A stretch of 52,325 bases of DNA from positions 1 through 52,325 of the forward strand of contig JBBTCJ010000056.1 in assembly GCA_038043285.1 (NCBI GenBank), given 5' to 3'. The notes under the pieces were generated by a model. That model was given only the letters and a program-made list of their open reading frames with translations. It made no database searches and had not been told where the DNA came from. The DNA is from JBBTCJ01 sp038043285 (lineage in GTDB: Bacteria; Planctomycetota; Phycisphaerae; UBA1845). A program made the translations under genes and the position numbers. Shown piece by piece: positions 16,362-25,373 of this stretch; positions within the stretch are counted from its first letter, which is position 1, and every line of letters starts with the position of its first letter.

Positions 16362-17261
16362 ATGCTCACAAACGCAGTGCGGAACGACAACCTTCTCGAC
16401 CCCGAGTTTATGCGCAAGCTGGATCAACTCGCGTTGACCAGTCGCAAGATCTTCGCGGGCAAGCTCCGTGGGGAGCGGTTGACCAAACGCCGCGGGGAGT
16501 CGGTCGAGTTCGCGGACTACCGCAACTACGTCGCCGGCGACGACCTGCGGTTTTTGGATTGGAACATCTTCGCCCGGCTGGAACGGTTGTTCATCAAGTT
16601 GTTCCTGCAGGAAGAGGATTTGCACGTCAGCATTCTTCTGGACGTGTCCAAGAGCATGAACTGGGGCGAGCCGGACAAGGGGTTGTTTGCCCGGCGGGTC
16701 GCGGCGGCCATCGCCTACATTGCACTGATCAACTTTGATCGTCTCAGCCTGTACACCTACGCCGACGGACTGGTGGATCAGCTCTGCGGCGTCCGCGGGC
16801 GGCGGTGGATGTTCAAGGTGATGGCATTCCTGCAGAACCTCACCTACAACGGGGCGAGCAACCTTTCACTGGCGGCGAAACAATTCGCGATACGTCATCC
16901 GCAGCCGGGAATTGTCCTGGTCGTGGGAGATTTTTACGAGAAGGCCGGTTACGAGCCTGGGCTGAGGTACCTGCTGGGGCGAAGGTACGACGTCTACGTC
17001 TTGCAGACGTTGAGTCCCGATGAGCTTGATCCGCAACTGGCGGGCGATCTGCGGCTGACCGACGTGGAAGACGCCGACGCGGCGGAGGTCACGGTCACCC
17101 GCGCGCTGTTGAACCGCTATCGACAAACGCTACGGGCCTACTGCGAGGAGCTCAAGGAATACTGCAGCCGGCGCGGCGTGAACTATCTATTTACCACCAC
17201 GGAGGTTCCGTTCGATCAAATCGTGTTGTCCTATTTTCGACAACGAGGACTGATACGATGA
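16362..17261 (+). CDS. DUF58 domain protein with a von Willebrand-like fold
   Basis: About 299 residues. GGGGAAACCC precedes the ATG at 16362; a TTG nine codons upstream is unlikely. The DUF58 signature GESVEFADYRNYVAGDDLRFLDWNIFARLERLFIKL is clear in the N-terminal half. A MIDAS motif DVSKSM (D-x-S-x-S) follows, within ISILLDVSKSMNWGE-like context. DUF58 proteins usually sit in MoxR-DUF58-BatA operons with roles in complex assembly or stress; here the BatA-VWA gene is next but no MoxR is seen. Transcribed with 17332. Confidence 0.85.
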   Translation: MLTNAVRNDNLLDPEFMRKLDQLALTSRKIFAGKLRGERLTKRRGESVEFADYRNYVAGDDLRFLDWNIFARLERLFIKLFLQEEDLHVSILLDVSKSMNWGEPDKGLFARRVAAAIAYIALINFDRLSLYTYADGLVDQLCGVRGRRWMFKVMAFLQNLTYNGASNLSLAAKQFAIRHPQPGIVLVVGDFYEKAGYEPGLRYLLGRRYDVYVLQTLSPDELDPQLAGDLRLTDVEDADAAEVTVTRALLNRYRQTLRAYCEELKEYCSRRGVNYLFTTTEVPFDQIVLSYFRQRGLIR

Positions 17262-17316
17262 ATGCGGAATGGACAGCCATGGGCCATTGTTGCATTCTAC
17301 ATTCCTCATTCCCCAT
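17259..17316. repeat. Short inverted-repeat spacer between DUF58 and BatA genes
   Basis: The 70-base spacer is made of short GAATG/CATTC words in both orientations (GAATGCGGAATGG on the left, CATTCTACATTCCTCATTCC on the right). They can pair into a hairpin around GCCATGGGC. The DUF58 stop codon TGA is the first part of the repeat. It resembles dispersed junk-like repeats of bacterial intergenic regions. Identity with other copies could not be tested here. Confidence 0.35.
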
Positions 17317-17331
17317 TGATTCGGTTCATCC

Positions 17332-19359
17332 ATGACCTTCCTAAGCCCCCTTACGATCCTTGCGGCCGCGGCGATCACAGTTCCTCCGCTGGTCGCGCTT
17401 TACTTTCTGAAACTCAAACGCTCCGTCAGGCTCGTGCCCACGACGCTGCTGTGGCGAAAGGCGGTCGAGGACTTGCAGGTCAACGCCCCCTTCCAGCGGT
17501 TGAGGCGAAGCCTGTTGCTCCTGTTGCAACTGATGGTGCTTGCCCTGGCCGCCATCGCCCTGGGCAAGCCCATGCTGCACCAGGCCGCGGCCTATGAGAC
17601 CACGGCCCTGATCCTCATCGATCAGTCGGCCTCCATGGCGGTGGTCGAGGCGGATGGGCGATCGAGATTGGACGCCGCCAAGGCCTTGGCGAAACAGACC
17701 GTAGACGGACTGGGTCCGGAGGCTCGGGCCATGGTGATCATGTTCTGCGATCGTGCGAGGGTCGTCTCCTCGTTCGACGCGGACAAGGAGGCGGTCAAGC
17801 GGAAGATCGACTCCATCGATCAAACGCAGAGCACGAGTTCCTTGTCCGAGGCGGTACGCCTGGCCGAGGCCTTTGCGCAGAATCTGGTCATCGGCGGCGA
17901 AAAGGCCGGCGCCGACGTCGCCCCCGAATCGGCGGCGCCGCCGGCGTCCGTGTTCTTGTTCACGGATGGTCGGATTGAAGACGCCGACAAGGTGGTCGTG
18001 GAAAAGCTTGACGTGTCCAGGATGGTCGTGAGCAACGTGGGTCATCGTGCCGATAACCTCGGCATCCTGACGATGAGCGCCAGCCGCAACTACGACCAGC
18101 CCGGATTCCTCGAGGCGACGGCGCTGGTGCGAAACTTCGGTCCCGAGCCCGCCACGGTTGACGTGGTTCTGTACGTTGACGGGCGCAACGTGGACGTGAG
18201 ATCCCTGGCGCTGGAGGGGACGCCGAAGGGAGAGTCGGGTTCCTTGCCCGGCGTGGCTGCGGACGTCGCGCCGCTCAACGTTCAGTTGGCTGTCTTCGAC
18301 CAAATACTGTTCGAAGGGGGAGGTTTGGTCGAGGTCATGCTCCGCGTCGATGATGCGCTGAAGGCCGACGATCGGGCGTGGGTGGTGATCGATCCACCCA
18401 GCCGGGCGCGGGTTTTGCTGGTGAGCGACGGCAACATGTTCCTCGATGGTTTGCTGCCCAACTTTTCCGTGGAACTTACGCGGATGACGCCGTCGGAGTA
18501 CGAGCGTGCGGAGGAATCGCGCATCGCGCAGGACGGCCGAAGCCTGTTTGACGTAGTGATCTTCGATCGCGCGGAGACGGCGCGCTTGCCGCAGGGAAAC
18601 TACCTGTTCTTCGGCGCGGTCCCGAAGCTCGACGGAGTGGCCGTTGCGGGAGCGGTCAAGGATGAGTTAATCCATGACTGGGACGAGACCGACCCGCTCC
18701 TTCGACACGTCGCCGTCGAGACCATCGTTCCGCTGGAGTGGCGCGAGCTGAAACTTCCACCGGATGCGGTCGCGGTCCTCCAAGGCCGCACCTCGCCGGT
18801 CCTGGCCTCGTTGACCCGCGAAGGCAGCCGGTTCCTTCTTTGCGCGTTCAGCCTGATCGTCGAGGATGAGCAGGGACGGCGGTACGTCAACGGGGAGTGG
18901 ATCGCCGGCGTGGGGTTCGTCGTGTTGCTTCAGAACATGGTCGAAAACCTGTCGGGCCGCGTCGCCACCTCCGCCCGCAACGCCGTCGCACCGGGGGAGC
19001 CCGTCAGCCTGCCCATTCCCGCGGACGTCGAGATCTTGAAGGTTTATCGACCCGACGGGGTCATCGACCAGGTGCCGGCTGCGAAATACCGAACCGTGCA
19101 CTATGCGCGGACGCGGACCGTCGGGGCGTACCGGCTCGAGCCGGCGCTTTCCGGTCAGGATCGCTTCGCGGTGAATCTGTTCAACGAGGTGGAAAGCACC
19201 GTCGCGCCCGCCGAGACCATTACCCTCGGCGCGAAGACGATCGAGGCTCGGTCTGGGCGAGTGGACCTAGATCAACCGGCGTGGATGTACTTCCTTCTCG
19301 GCGTCCTGGTGATTTTGATCCTCGAATGGGTAGTCTACAACCAACGAGTTCTCGTGTAG
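17332..19359 (+). CDS. BatA-VWA membrane protein
   Basis: A 675-residue protein. The N-terminus is the BatA/aerotolerance domain: a first transmembrane helix at about residues 6-26 and the conserved ALYFLKLKR, then a second helix at about 60-78. A von Willebrand A domain follows with MIDAS motif DQSASM (97-102). The long middle part is a beta-rich extracellular region with a second putative glutamine-amidotransferase-like fold (DVVIFDRAE near 405). A final helix (about 650-668) anchors the C-terminus. It probably works with the DUF58 protein in envelope complex assembly. The exact role is unknown. Confidence 0.85.
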   Translation: MTFLSPLTILAAAAITVPPLVALYFLKLKRSVRLVPTTLLWRKAVEDLQVNAPFQRLRRSLLLLLQLMVLALAAIALGKPMLHQAAAYETTALILIDQSASMAVVEADGRSRLDAAKALAKQTVDGLGPEARAMVIMFCDRARVVSSFDADKEAVKRKIDSIDQTQSTSSLSEAVRLAEAFAQNLVIGGEKAGADVAPESAAPPASVFLFTDGRIEDADKVVVEKLDVSRMVVSNVGHRADNLGILTMSASRNYDQPGFLEATALVRNFGPEPATVDVVLYVDGRNVDVRSLALEGTPKGESGSLPGVAADVAPLNVQLAVFDQILFEGGGLVEVMLRVDDALKADDRAWVVIDPPSRARVLLVSDGNMFLDGLLPNFSVELTRMTPSEYERAEESRIAQDGRSLFDVVIFDRAETARLPQGNYLFFGAVPKLDGVAVAGAVKDELIHDWDETDPLLRHVAVETIVPLEWRELKLPPDAVAVLQGRTSPVLASLTREGSRFLLCAFSLIVEDEQGRRYVNGEWIAGVGFVVLLQNMVENLSGRVATSARNAVAPGEPVSLPIPADVEILKVYRPDGVIDQVPAAKYRTVHYARTRTVGAYRLEPALSGQDRFAVNLFNEVESTVAPAETITLGAKTIEARSGRVDLDQPAWMYFLLGVLVILILEWVVYNQRVLV

Positions 19360-19388
19360 GCGGCGATCGTGAACGGGAAGGCGCCGCC

Positions 19389-19997
19389 ATGGCGGTGCAT
19401 GTCCCGGTCTCCCGCACGCGGGCGCTGACGCGGGCGATCTTGCTTGGAACCGCCTCGACGCTGGGCCTGGCGATCAGCGCGATCCTCTACCGGTCGATCG
19501 ACCTCTCGCGACTTGACGCATCCCGTCGTCTCGTTGCGGTCTGCCTGGGCGTCGCGGGTCTGCCGATCGTCGCGGCCGTCTTGGCGACCGCTATTGCAGC
19601 GTGTCGTTGGCTGATGCTCGCGTGCTGGCCGGGCAAGCTCGGCGCATGGGCAACACGGAACTCAGTGGTGCTTCGCCTCGGACCGTTCGGAACCCGGGCA
19701 TACGACGCGGATAGGTTGGATGTTCGATACCTGTTCGAGCTTTCGGGCGACGAAGAGGAAGGCGGGTTCGAAGCCTTCGTTCCCGAGGAAAAGCAGCGCG
19801 CCAAGACGCTGCCGCGAATGCTCCACCCGACGGCATCCGAGCCGATCCAACGGGTGATCCTGCGCTTCGCGGCGGGGGGCGAGGCGGCTGTCGCGGCGGC
19901 CATGCGCCCGGTTGTGGAGGCATGGCGCGGCGAGGCGGCATGGCCGACCGTCACAGATCCAATCCCAACAGGTGCTGTTCAGCGGCCGACATTCTGA
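19389..19997 (+). CDS. Small membrane protein of unknown function
   Basis: A 202-residue protein with two hydrophobic helices (about residues 15-37 and 48-75). A basic/acidic soluble tail (FELSGDEEEGGFEAFVPEEK) follows. The ATG follows GGGAAGGC. It starts 29 bases after the BatA-VWA gene, so it probably belongs to the same operon. The tail ends PTGAVQRPTF and its TGA stop lies at the edge of a dispersed intergenic repeat (19991-20050), so the natural C-terminus may have been longer or different. I do not recognise the family. Confidence 0.6.
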   Translation: MAVHVPVSRTRALTRAILLGTASTLGLAISAILYRSIDLSRLDASRRLVAVCLGVAGLPIVAAVLATAIAACRWLMLACWPGKLGAWATRNSVVLRLGPFGTRAYDADRLDVRYLFELSGDEEEGGFEAFVPEEKQRAKTLPRMLHPTASEPIQRVILRFAAGGEAAVAAAMRPVVEAWRGEAAWPTVTDPIPTGAVQRPTF

Positions 19998-20050
19998 GAG
20001 GAGCGGAGAATCTCGGGTTTTGTCGCGCGAATGCGAAACCGAAACTCCTC
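19991..20050. repeat. Dispersed repeat of the CATTCTGAG...GAATCTC type
   Basis: The sequence CATTCTGAG, then GGAGCGGAGAATCTCGGG, then CGAAACCGAAACTCCTCAG forms an imperfect inverted repeat. The left part resembles the widespread intergenic repeat that reads H-S-E-R-S-x-E-S in one frame. It provides the TGA stop of the upstream gene. No other copy was found in this window, so the family assignment rests on general recollection of the motif. Confidence 0.5.
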
Positions 20051-20303
20051 AGCCGCCTCCGGTGCCCGCGGCCTTCTGCTCCGTGACGATCCCGGAACAC
20101 ACTGACACCCGCGATCATCGTGCCACGGCGAACTCTGTGGAGCCGGTTCCGGCCGCCGAAGCTGACAGTTTGTTACAGAACCAACACACCTTCCACCCGC
20201 TATACTGGACGACGCCCAACGCGCCTGCCCACCGGAACGTGCGCGCCAAGACGCCCGGAAGTCCAACGCTTGCTCTGCCGGGATGCGTAGCCTGCGATCG
20301 CCG

Positions 20304-21635
20304 ATGAAACTCGACCTCCTCGACGACAACACGGAGCATACCGAGGTCGGCAACTATTTCGTGGCCAACTATCCGCCGTTCTCGGTCTGGGTGGCGGAGC
20401 ACGTCGGCAGCTACTTGGAGAGGCTCGACGCGCCGCCAACGCCGTCGGCGGATCGTCCGCCGCTCGGGCTTTACCTGCACATTCCCTTCTGCCGCAAGCG
20501 ATGCAAGTTCTGCTACTTCCGGGTGTACACGGACAAGAACTCGACCGAGGTGGACGCCTATCTACACGCGCTCGCCGGCGAGGCCGCCCTGTACGCCGAT
20601 CGGGCGGCGCTTTGCGGGCGGTCGTTTGATTTCGTGTACTTCGGCGGCGGCACGCCGTCCTTCCTGTCCAGCGAACAGCTTCAACGACTAGTAGAACGCA
20701 TCAGCGAACATTGGCAGTGGGAGAAGGCCCGCGAGGTGACCTTCGAGTGCGAGCCGGGTACGCTCAAGAAGGGCAAGCTTCAGACCATCAAGGCGATGGG
20801 CACGACCCGGCTGAGCCTGGGCGTCGAGCACTTCGACGACGAGGTGCTCGAAGTCGGAGGCCGGGCACATCGTTCGGCAGAGATCGTTCAAGCCTTCGAA
20901 TGGGCCCGCGAAGTGGGTTTTTCGCAGATCAACGTCGACCTGATCGCAGGCATGGTGGGCGATACGGACGCGAAGTGGCGCGACACGATCGAGAAGACCA
21001 TCCGGCTCGACGCCGACAGCGTGACCATCTATCAGATGGAGGTTCCGCACAACACCACGATCGCCCGCGAATCGGGTTGCTCCGGCGGCGCGACCTCGGT
21101 GCCGAACTGGACCACCAAGCGGCGCTGGGTGGAGTACGCATTCTTGGAGTTCGAGCGCGCCGGATACCTCGTCTCCAGCGGCTACACGCTCTACAAACCG
21201 TCCAATCACCTCGGCTTTGTCTATCGTGACGCGCTGTGGCACGGGGCCGACCTCATCGGCACGGGGGTGGCCTCCTTCGGGCACCTCGGCGGCATCCACT
21301 ATCAGAACCTCGATCGCTGGGAGGACTACGTCGGTGCCCTTCAGCGCCGAGAGCTTCCCATCGGCCGCGCGCTGCCGGTGACGGACCACCAGCGTTTGAT
21401 CCGGGAGATGGTCCTGCAGATGAAGCTGGGGCGGCTCGACGCGGGATATTTCCGGCAAAAGTTCTCGACGAACGTCGTCGAGGCGTTCGGCGATGGCTTT
21501 CGATCCTTGTGCGATCAGGAGCTTGCCCGCATCGACGGGGACGCCGTGACGCTCACGCGCGCCGGGCTGCTCCGCGTGGATGAGTTGCTTCCGCGATTCT
21601 TTGAGCCGCGGTTTCGGAGCATACGCTACACGTGA
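20304..21635 (+). CDS. HemN/HemW-like radical SAM protein
   Basis: About 443 residues. The radical SAM motif is CRKRCKFC (cysteines at 63, 67 and 70), preceded by LYLHIPF. Residues VYFGGGTPSFL and NVDLIAGMVGDT are typical of the HemN/HemW group. True HemN has a fourth Cys right after the motif (C-x-F-C-x-C); here it is FCYFR, so coproporphyrinogen dehydrogenase activity is unlikely. It heads a coupled run: its stop overlaps the next start by 4 bases (GTGA). A role in making or tailoring the product of the cluster is an inference. HemW-type heme chaperone is the alternative. Confidence 0.82.
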   Translation: MKLDLLDDNTEHTEVGNYFVANYPPFSVWVAEHVGSYLERLDAPPTPSADRPPLGLYLHIPFCRKRCKFCYFRVYTDKNSTEVDAYLHALAGEAALYADRAALCGRSFDFVYFGGGTPSFLSSEQLQRLVERISEHWQWEKAREVTFECEPGTLKKGKLQTIKAMGTTRLSLGVEHFDDEVLEVGGRAHRSAEIVQAFEWAREVGFSQINVDLIAGMVGDTDAKWRDTIEKTIRLDADSVTIYQMEVPHNTTIARESGCSGGATSVPNWTTKRRWVEYAFLEFERAGYLVSSGYTLYKPSNHLGFVYRDALWHGADLIGTGVASFGHLGGIHYQNLDRWEDYVGALQRRELPIGRALPVTDHQRLIREMVLQMKLGRLDAGYFRQKFSTNVVEAFGDGFRSLCDQELARIDGDAVTLTRAGLLRVDELLPRFFEPRFRSIRYT

Positions 21636-22192
21636 GCGATCGCGGCGGCAGTCTCAGTTCATCGGAGGCCATTGCGGCGCTGACCGGGTTGATTGACGGC
21701 TTCGTCGGGGGCGCGGGCTGGATCCCCGCCGTCGAGGTAATTGCTGTGGAGCAGGTGCCCCTGCCCGCGCGATCGCTCCTGGCCCACCAGCGGCACATGA
21801 CGGCCACGTTGAAAGCGTTTCACGGCTGCAACCTTCGGCTGGAAGTGCTGGCCGAGCGATGCGACGGCGAGTTTTATCGGCGGATGATCGCCCTGACGAC
21901 GGAGCGTGACGGCGGCGTTGCCGAGTTCGGGGTCGTACGCCTGCGACTGAGCCTTGTGGACCCCGACGTCCGGCACGCCGTCCTTGACCGATCCTCGCCG
22001 ATCGGCGACGTCTTCGAGACGCATCGAGTGCTGACGCGAGTAGAGCCGCGATGGCTCCTGCGGTTCCCAACGGGCGGTCCGGTATTAGAATACCTGCGTC
22101 TCCCGCCGGGCCGGGAGGCGTTCGGCCGCCTGGGCGTGATTCACTGCAACGGACAAGCGGCGGTTGAGCTTCTGGAGGTCGTGCCGGGTTAA
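21632..22192 (+). CDS. Chorismate-lyase-like protein (UbiC-type fold, tentative)
   Basis: A 186-residue protein with a GTG start overlapping the radical SAM stop. The segment LLAHQRHMTATLKAFHG (about residues 50-66), the YRRMIALTTE strand, EFGVVRLRLSL and SSPIGDVFETHRV resemble the UbiC fold, including the R-H-x-x-M-T and P-I-G motifs. UbiC cleaves chorismate to 4-hydroxybenzoate. The similarity is by eye and weak, so another small alpha/beta enzyme is possible. The next gene, a flavoprotein, begins 6 bases on. Placed among cluster genes for uptake and thioester chemistry, an aromatic-acid product would make sense. Confidence 0.5.
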   Translation: MSDRGGSLSSSEAIAALTGLIDGFVGGAGWIPAVEVIAVEQVPLPARSLLAHQRHMTATLKAFHGCNLRLEVLAERCDGEFYRRMIALTTERDGGVAEFGVVRLRLSLVDPDVRHAVLDRSSPIGDVFETHRVLTRVEPRWLLRFPTGGPVLEYLRLPPGREAFGRLGVIHCNGQAAVELLEVVPG

Positions 22193-22198
22193 ACTGCC

Positions 22199-23449
22199 AT
22201 GGAACCGTCGTACGAAGTCATCGTGATCGGCGGCGGACCGGCGGGGGCCACGGTCTCGACGCTGCTCGCCCAACAGGGGCATCGCGTACTGCTGCTGGAG
22301 CGGTCGCGGTTTCCGCGCCATCACATCGGCGAGTCGCTGATGCCGCAGACCTATTGGACCCTCCAGCGGCTGGGTATGCTCCCCAAGCTCGAGCAATCAC
22401 CCTTTCCTCGAAAGGAAAGCGTGCAATTCATCAACGCATCGGGTCACGAATCGCAGCCGTACTATTTTACCGATCGGGATCCCAGCGCATGGTCCGTTAC
22501 CTGGCAGGTCCGCCGTGACGAGTTCGACCGCATGATGCTCGACAACGCCCGCGAGCACGGCGTGGTCGTCCGCGAGGGATCCGCGGTCAAGGACGTGTTG
22601 TTCGAGGGGCGTCGTGCCGTCGGCGTCAACACACTGGTGGACGGACGGGCGCAGACCATCGGGGCGAGCGTGGTGGTCGACGCGACGGGCGTGGCTTCCC
22701 TGCTGTCGCGCCAATTGGATATTCGGGAACCCGATCCGGCGTTGAAGAACGCCGCGATTTATGCGTACTTCAAGAATGCGAAACGCGACGAGGGTCGCAA
22801 TGCCGGGGCGACACTTGTCATCCATACGCCCGACAAGCAGGGCTGGTTCTGGTTCATTCCGCTGCCGGACGAGATCAACAGCATCGGCGTCGTGGCCAAG
22901 CCGTCCTATTTGTTTAGCGGTCGCGGAGACGATCCCCGCGCCACGCTGATGGAAGAAATCGCCCAGTGCCCCGGGATCGACCGTCGCGTGCAGGGGTCGG
23001 AGCGGGTGAGCGGGGCCTATGTCACCAGCGACTTTACTTACCGCGCGAAATCCGTCGCCGGGGATGGTTGGGTGCTGATCGGCGATGCGTTTGGATTCCT
23101 CGACCCGATCTATTCCTCCGGCGTGTTCATCGCCCTGAAGAGCGGAGAGCTGGCCGCGGATTGCATTCACCAGGCCCTGACGGAGGGCGATTGCGGCGGA
23201 AAACGCCTGGGCGCGTTCGGGCCGAAGCTCTGCGCCGGGCTGCAATTAATTCGCCAGTTGATCTACGCGTTCTACACGCCGTCGTTCAGCTTTGGGCAAT
23301 TCAACCGCGAATACCCCCAGTACCATGACCATATCGTCCGCCTGCTGATCGGCGACGTGTTCAACGACGACGTCGGCAAGGTATTTGACGCCATGCGCGG
23401 GCTGGTGCAACTGCCCGCTCCGGTACCCTTGATGGAGAGCACCGCGTGA
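22199..23449 (+). CDS. FAD-dependent oxidoreductase, halogenase / geranylgeranyl-reductase type
   Basis: A 416-residue flavoprotein. The dinucleotide-binding site is IVIGGGPAGATVSTLLAQQG (from residue 8), followed by RSRFPRHHIGESLMPQTY, a motif of tryptophan-halogenase and monooxygenase-like flavoproteins. The second FAD motif VLIGDAFGFLDPIYSSGV is near residue 297. A halogenase would need the W-x-W-x-I-P motif; WFWFIPLP is here (about residue 217), which is close but not the same. It is more likely a reductase or hydroxylase of an aromatic or polyene product. Its stop overlaps the DUF3311 start by 4 bases. Confidence 0.82.
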   Translation: MEPSYEVIVIGGGPAGATVSTLLAQQGHRVLLLERSRFPRHHIGESLMPQTYWTLQRLGMLPKLEQSPFPRKESVQFINASGHESQPYYFTDRDPSAWSVTWQVRRDEFDRMMLDNAREHGVVVREGSAVKDVLFEGRRAVGVNTLVDGRAQTIGASVVVDATGVASLLSRQLDIREPDPALKNAAIYAYFKNAKRDEGRNAGATLVIHTPDKQGWFWFIPLPDEINSIGVVAKPSYLFSGRGDDPRATLMEEIAQCPGIDRRVQGSERVSGAYVTSDFTYRAKSVAGDGWVLIGDAFGFLDPIYSSGVFIALKSGELAADCIHQALTEGDCGGKRLGAFGPKLCAGLQLIRQLIYAFYTPSFSFGQFNREYPQYHDHIVRLLIGDVFNDDVGKVFDAMRGLVQLPAPVPLMESTA

Positions 23450-23694
23450 AGAAGGTCGTCTGGGGTTTGGTGATCTTGTTGATGGTGCTCCATCAGGATT
23501 TCTGGTGGTGGAACGACATCGAGCCGTTGGTCCTCGGCTTTGTTCCCATCGGATTGGCCTCTCACGTCGGCGTCTCGATCGCCGCGGCGGCCGTATGGGG
23601 ATTGGCGGTCCATTTCTGCTGGCCCGAAGACGTCGACGCCGCGGAAACCGGCGACGAGTCCGCCCTCCGACCGCACGCAAGGAGCCGCGCATGA
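23446..23694 (+). CDS. DUF3311 small membrane protein
   Basis: An 82-residue protein with a GTG start overlapping the flavoprotein stop. There are two hydrophobic helices. It has the conserved HQDFWWWND and a second segment PIGLASHVGVSIAAAAVWGL. DUF3311 proteins are typically encoded directly before sodium:solute symporters and are thought to be an accessory or assembly subunit. That is exactly the position here: the stop overlaps the symporter start by 4 bases (ATGA). The cytoplasmic tail is acidic. Confidence 0.85.
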   Translation: MKKVVWGLVILLMVLHQDFWWWNDIEPLVLGFVPIGLASHVGVSIAAAAVWGLAVHFCWPEDVDAAETGDESALRPHARSRA

Positions 23695-25373
23695 GCCTGT
23701 CGAGCCTGAATCCGGGACAGACAGCGGCGCTGGTCATCGTGGGCTACATGCTGGCGCTGATTCTTCTGGGGCTGTTGAGCCAGCTTGTGTTGCGCATGAC
23801 CGTCGCCGATTACTTCGTCGCCTCGCGCGGGCTGGGATCGGTCATGCTCCTCATGTCCCTGATCGGCACGACGATGACCGCGTTCGCCTTGATTGGAAGT
23901 TCCGGCGAGGCGTGGGAATCCGGCGTCGTGGTGTATGGGAAAATGGCCTCCTGGTCGGGCATTATTCACGCGGCCATGTATTTTCTAGTCGGCATGAAGC
24001 TATGGTCGTTCGGGAAAAAGTACGGCTATGTAACGCAAATCCAGTTTTTCCGTGACCGTTTTGAATCGGACAAGCTGGGTGTCCTGTTGTTTCCGGTTCT
24101 GGTCGGACTGCTGATTCCCTATGTCCTTGTCGGGGTGATCAGTTCCGGCAGCGCCATCGAGGCCGTGACCGCCGGGGCCTTCCCGGACACGTTTCAGGCG
24201 ACCAAGGGTGCCGTGCCCTATTGGCTTGGCTCGCTGGTCACCTGCGTCGTGGTGCTCTACTACATCTCCGCCGGCGGCGTTCGTGGAACAGCGTGGGTCA
24301 ACGCACTGCAGACGGTGATCTTTCTGGTGCTGGGTTTTGCCGCGTGCTATGTCATCGCTGACAGGCTTGGCGGGCCGGTGAAGGCCACGCAGATGGTGAT
24401 CGAGCACAATCCGACTCGTCTGAAACGCGAGGTCACGGGCGCCGACGTCGCCGATTACGAGGCCAGGGCGAAAGCCTTCGCCGCCAATCCCAAGGCGGCA
24501 ATCGTCAAACCCCGCGAGCCGCACCCGGCCTCCCGGCTGGAGTTCACCACGTATCTCTTTATCCCGCTGAGCGTCGCGATGTTTCCCCACTTATTTCAGT
24601 ATTGGCTGACCGCGCGCAGCGCGAAGAAGTTCCGCCTGTCGATCATCGGTCAGCCGCTGCTGATTATGGTCATCTGGGCGCCCTGCGTGATGATCGGCAT
24701 CTGGGCGACTTCGGCGGTGGTCAATGGTCAACCGGTCATACCGCCGGACTTTGCGGAGGCCAACAAGATATTGCCATTGATTGTCAAGAAATTGACTTCG
24801 CCGGCGCTGGGGGCGTTGCTGGCGGGTGGCATCTTCGCGGCGGTCATGTCCAGTCTGGATGCGCAGTTCCTCAGCTTGGGTAGCATGTTCACCAATGACA
24901 TCGTGGCTCATTACTCGCGGAAGGACCGATTCGGCGAGAAGCAACTGGTCCTCATCGGTCGCCTGTTTATTGTTGCCATTGTCGCGATTTCCTACTGGCT
25001 CGGCCTGGAACTCCAGAGCAAGCGCCAGGGTGTGTTCGGCCTGGGGGTGTGGTGCTTTGCCGGGTTTGCGAGCCTTTTCCCGCTTCTTTTCGCGTCCCTG
25101 TACTGGCGTCGCGTGACCAAGGCGGGCGCCTATGCGTCGATTCTTTCGGCGGCGGCGGTGTGGTTTTGGTTGTTTCGGGATTCCGGCTACGGCAAAGCGG
25201 GAGACCATATGCATTGGGGGTTGACGCCGGTGACGCTGATCTTTACGGCCGCCGCGGTCGCCCTGGTGCTGGTTTCGCTGGTCACCCGCCCGCCGGCTCA
25301 GGCGACCATTGAGCGCTTCTTTTTGCCGACGGACAGAACCCGGACCCAGAAAGGATCGATGCCGCGTGGTTGA
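23691..25373 (+). CDS. Sodium:solute symporter (SSS family)
   Basis: A 560-residue polytopic transporter with about 13 hydrophobic segments. DYFVASRGLGSVMLLMSLIG near residue 40 is the family N-terminal signature, and the later AALLAGGIFAAVMSSLDAQF segment is the conserved core helix with the Ser/Asp residues used for sodium. The ATG overlaps the DUF3311 stop. Between helices is a charged loop of about 60 residues (KREVTGADVADYEARAKA). It should import a solute with sodium; the substrate (monocarboxylate, sugar or amino acid) is not evident. Confidence 0.9.
   Translation: MSLSSLNPGQTAALVIVGYMLALILLGLLSQLVLRMTVADYFVASRGLGSVMLLMSLIGTTMTAFALIGSSGEAWESGVVVYGKMASWSGIIHAAMYFLVGMKLWSFGKKYGYVTQIQFFRDRFESDKLGVLLFPVLVGLLIPYVLVGVISSGSAIEAVTAGAFPDTFQATKGAVPYWLGSLVTCVVVLYYISAGGVRGTAWVNALQTVIFLVLGFAACYVIADRLGGPVKATQMVIEHNPTRLKREVTGADVADYEARAKAFAANPKAAIVKPREPHPASRLEFTTYLFIPLSVAMFPHLFQYWLTARSAKKFRLSIIGQPLLIMVIWAPCVMIGIWATSAVVNGQPVIPPDFAEANKILPLIVKKLTSPALGALLAGGIFAAVMSSLDAQFLSLGSMFTNDIVAHYSRKDRFGEKQLVLIGRLFIVAIVAISYWLGLELQSKRQGVFGLGVWCFAGFASLFPLLFASLYWRRVTKAGAYASILSAAAVWFWLFRDSGYGKAGDHMHWGLTPVTLIFTAAAVALVLVSLVTRPPAQATIERFFLPTDRTRTQKGSMPRG

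Noticed and set aside
20304..21635. Coproporphyrinogen III dehydrogenase (HemN)
   Set aside because: The fourth Cys next to the radical SAM motif is missing, and no heme genes are nearby; kept as HemN/HemW-like.
22199..23449. Tryptophan halogenase
   Set aside because: The W-x-W-x-I-P motif is only approximated (WFWFIP) and the conserved catalytic Lys could not be placed, so halogenation is not claimed.
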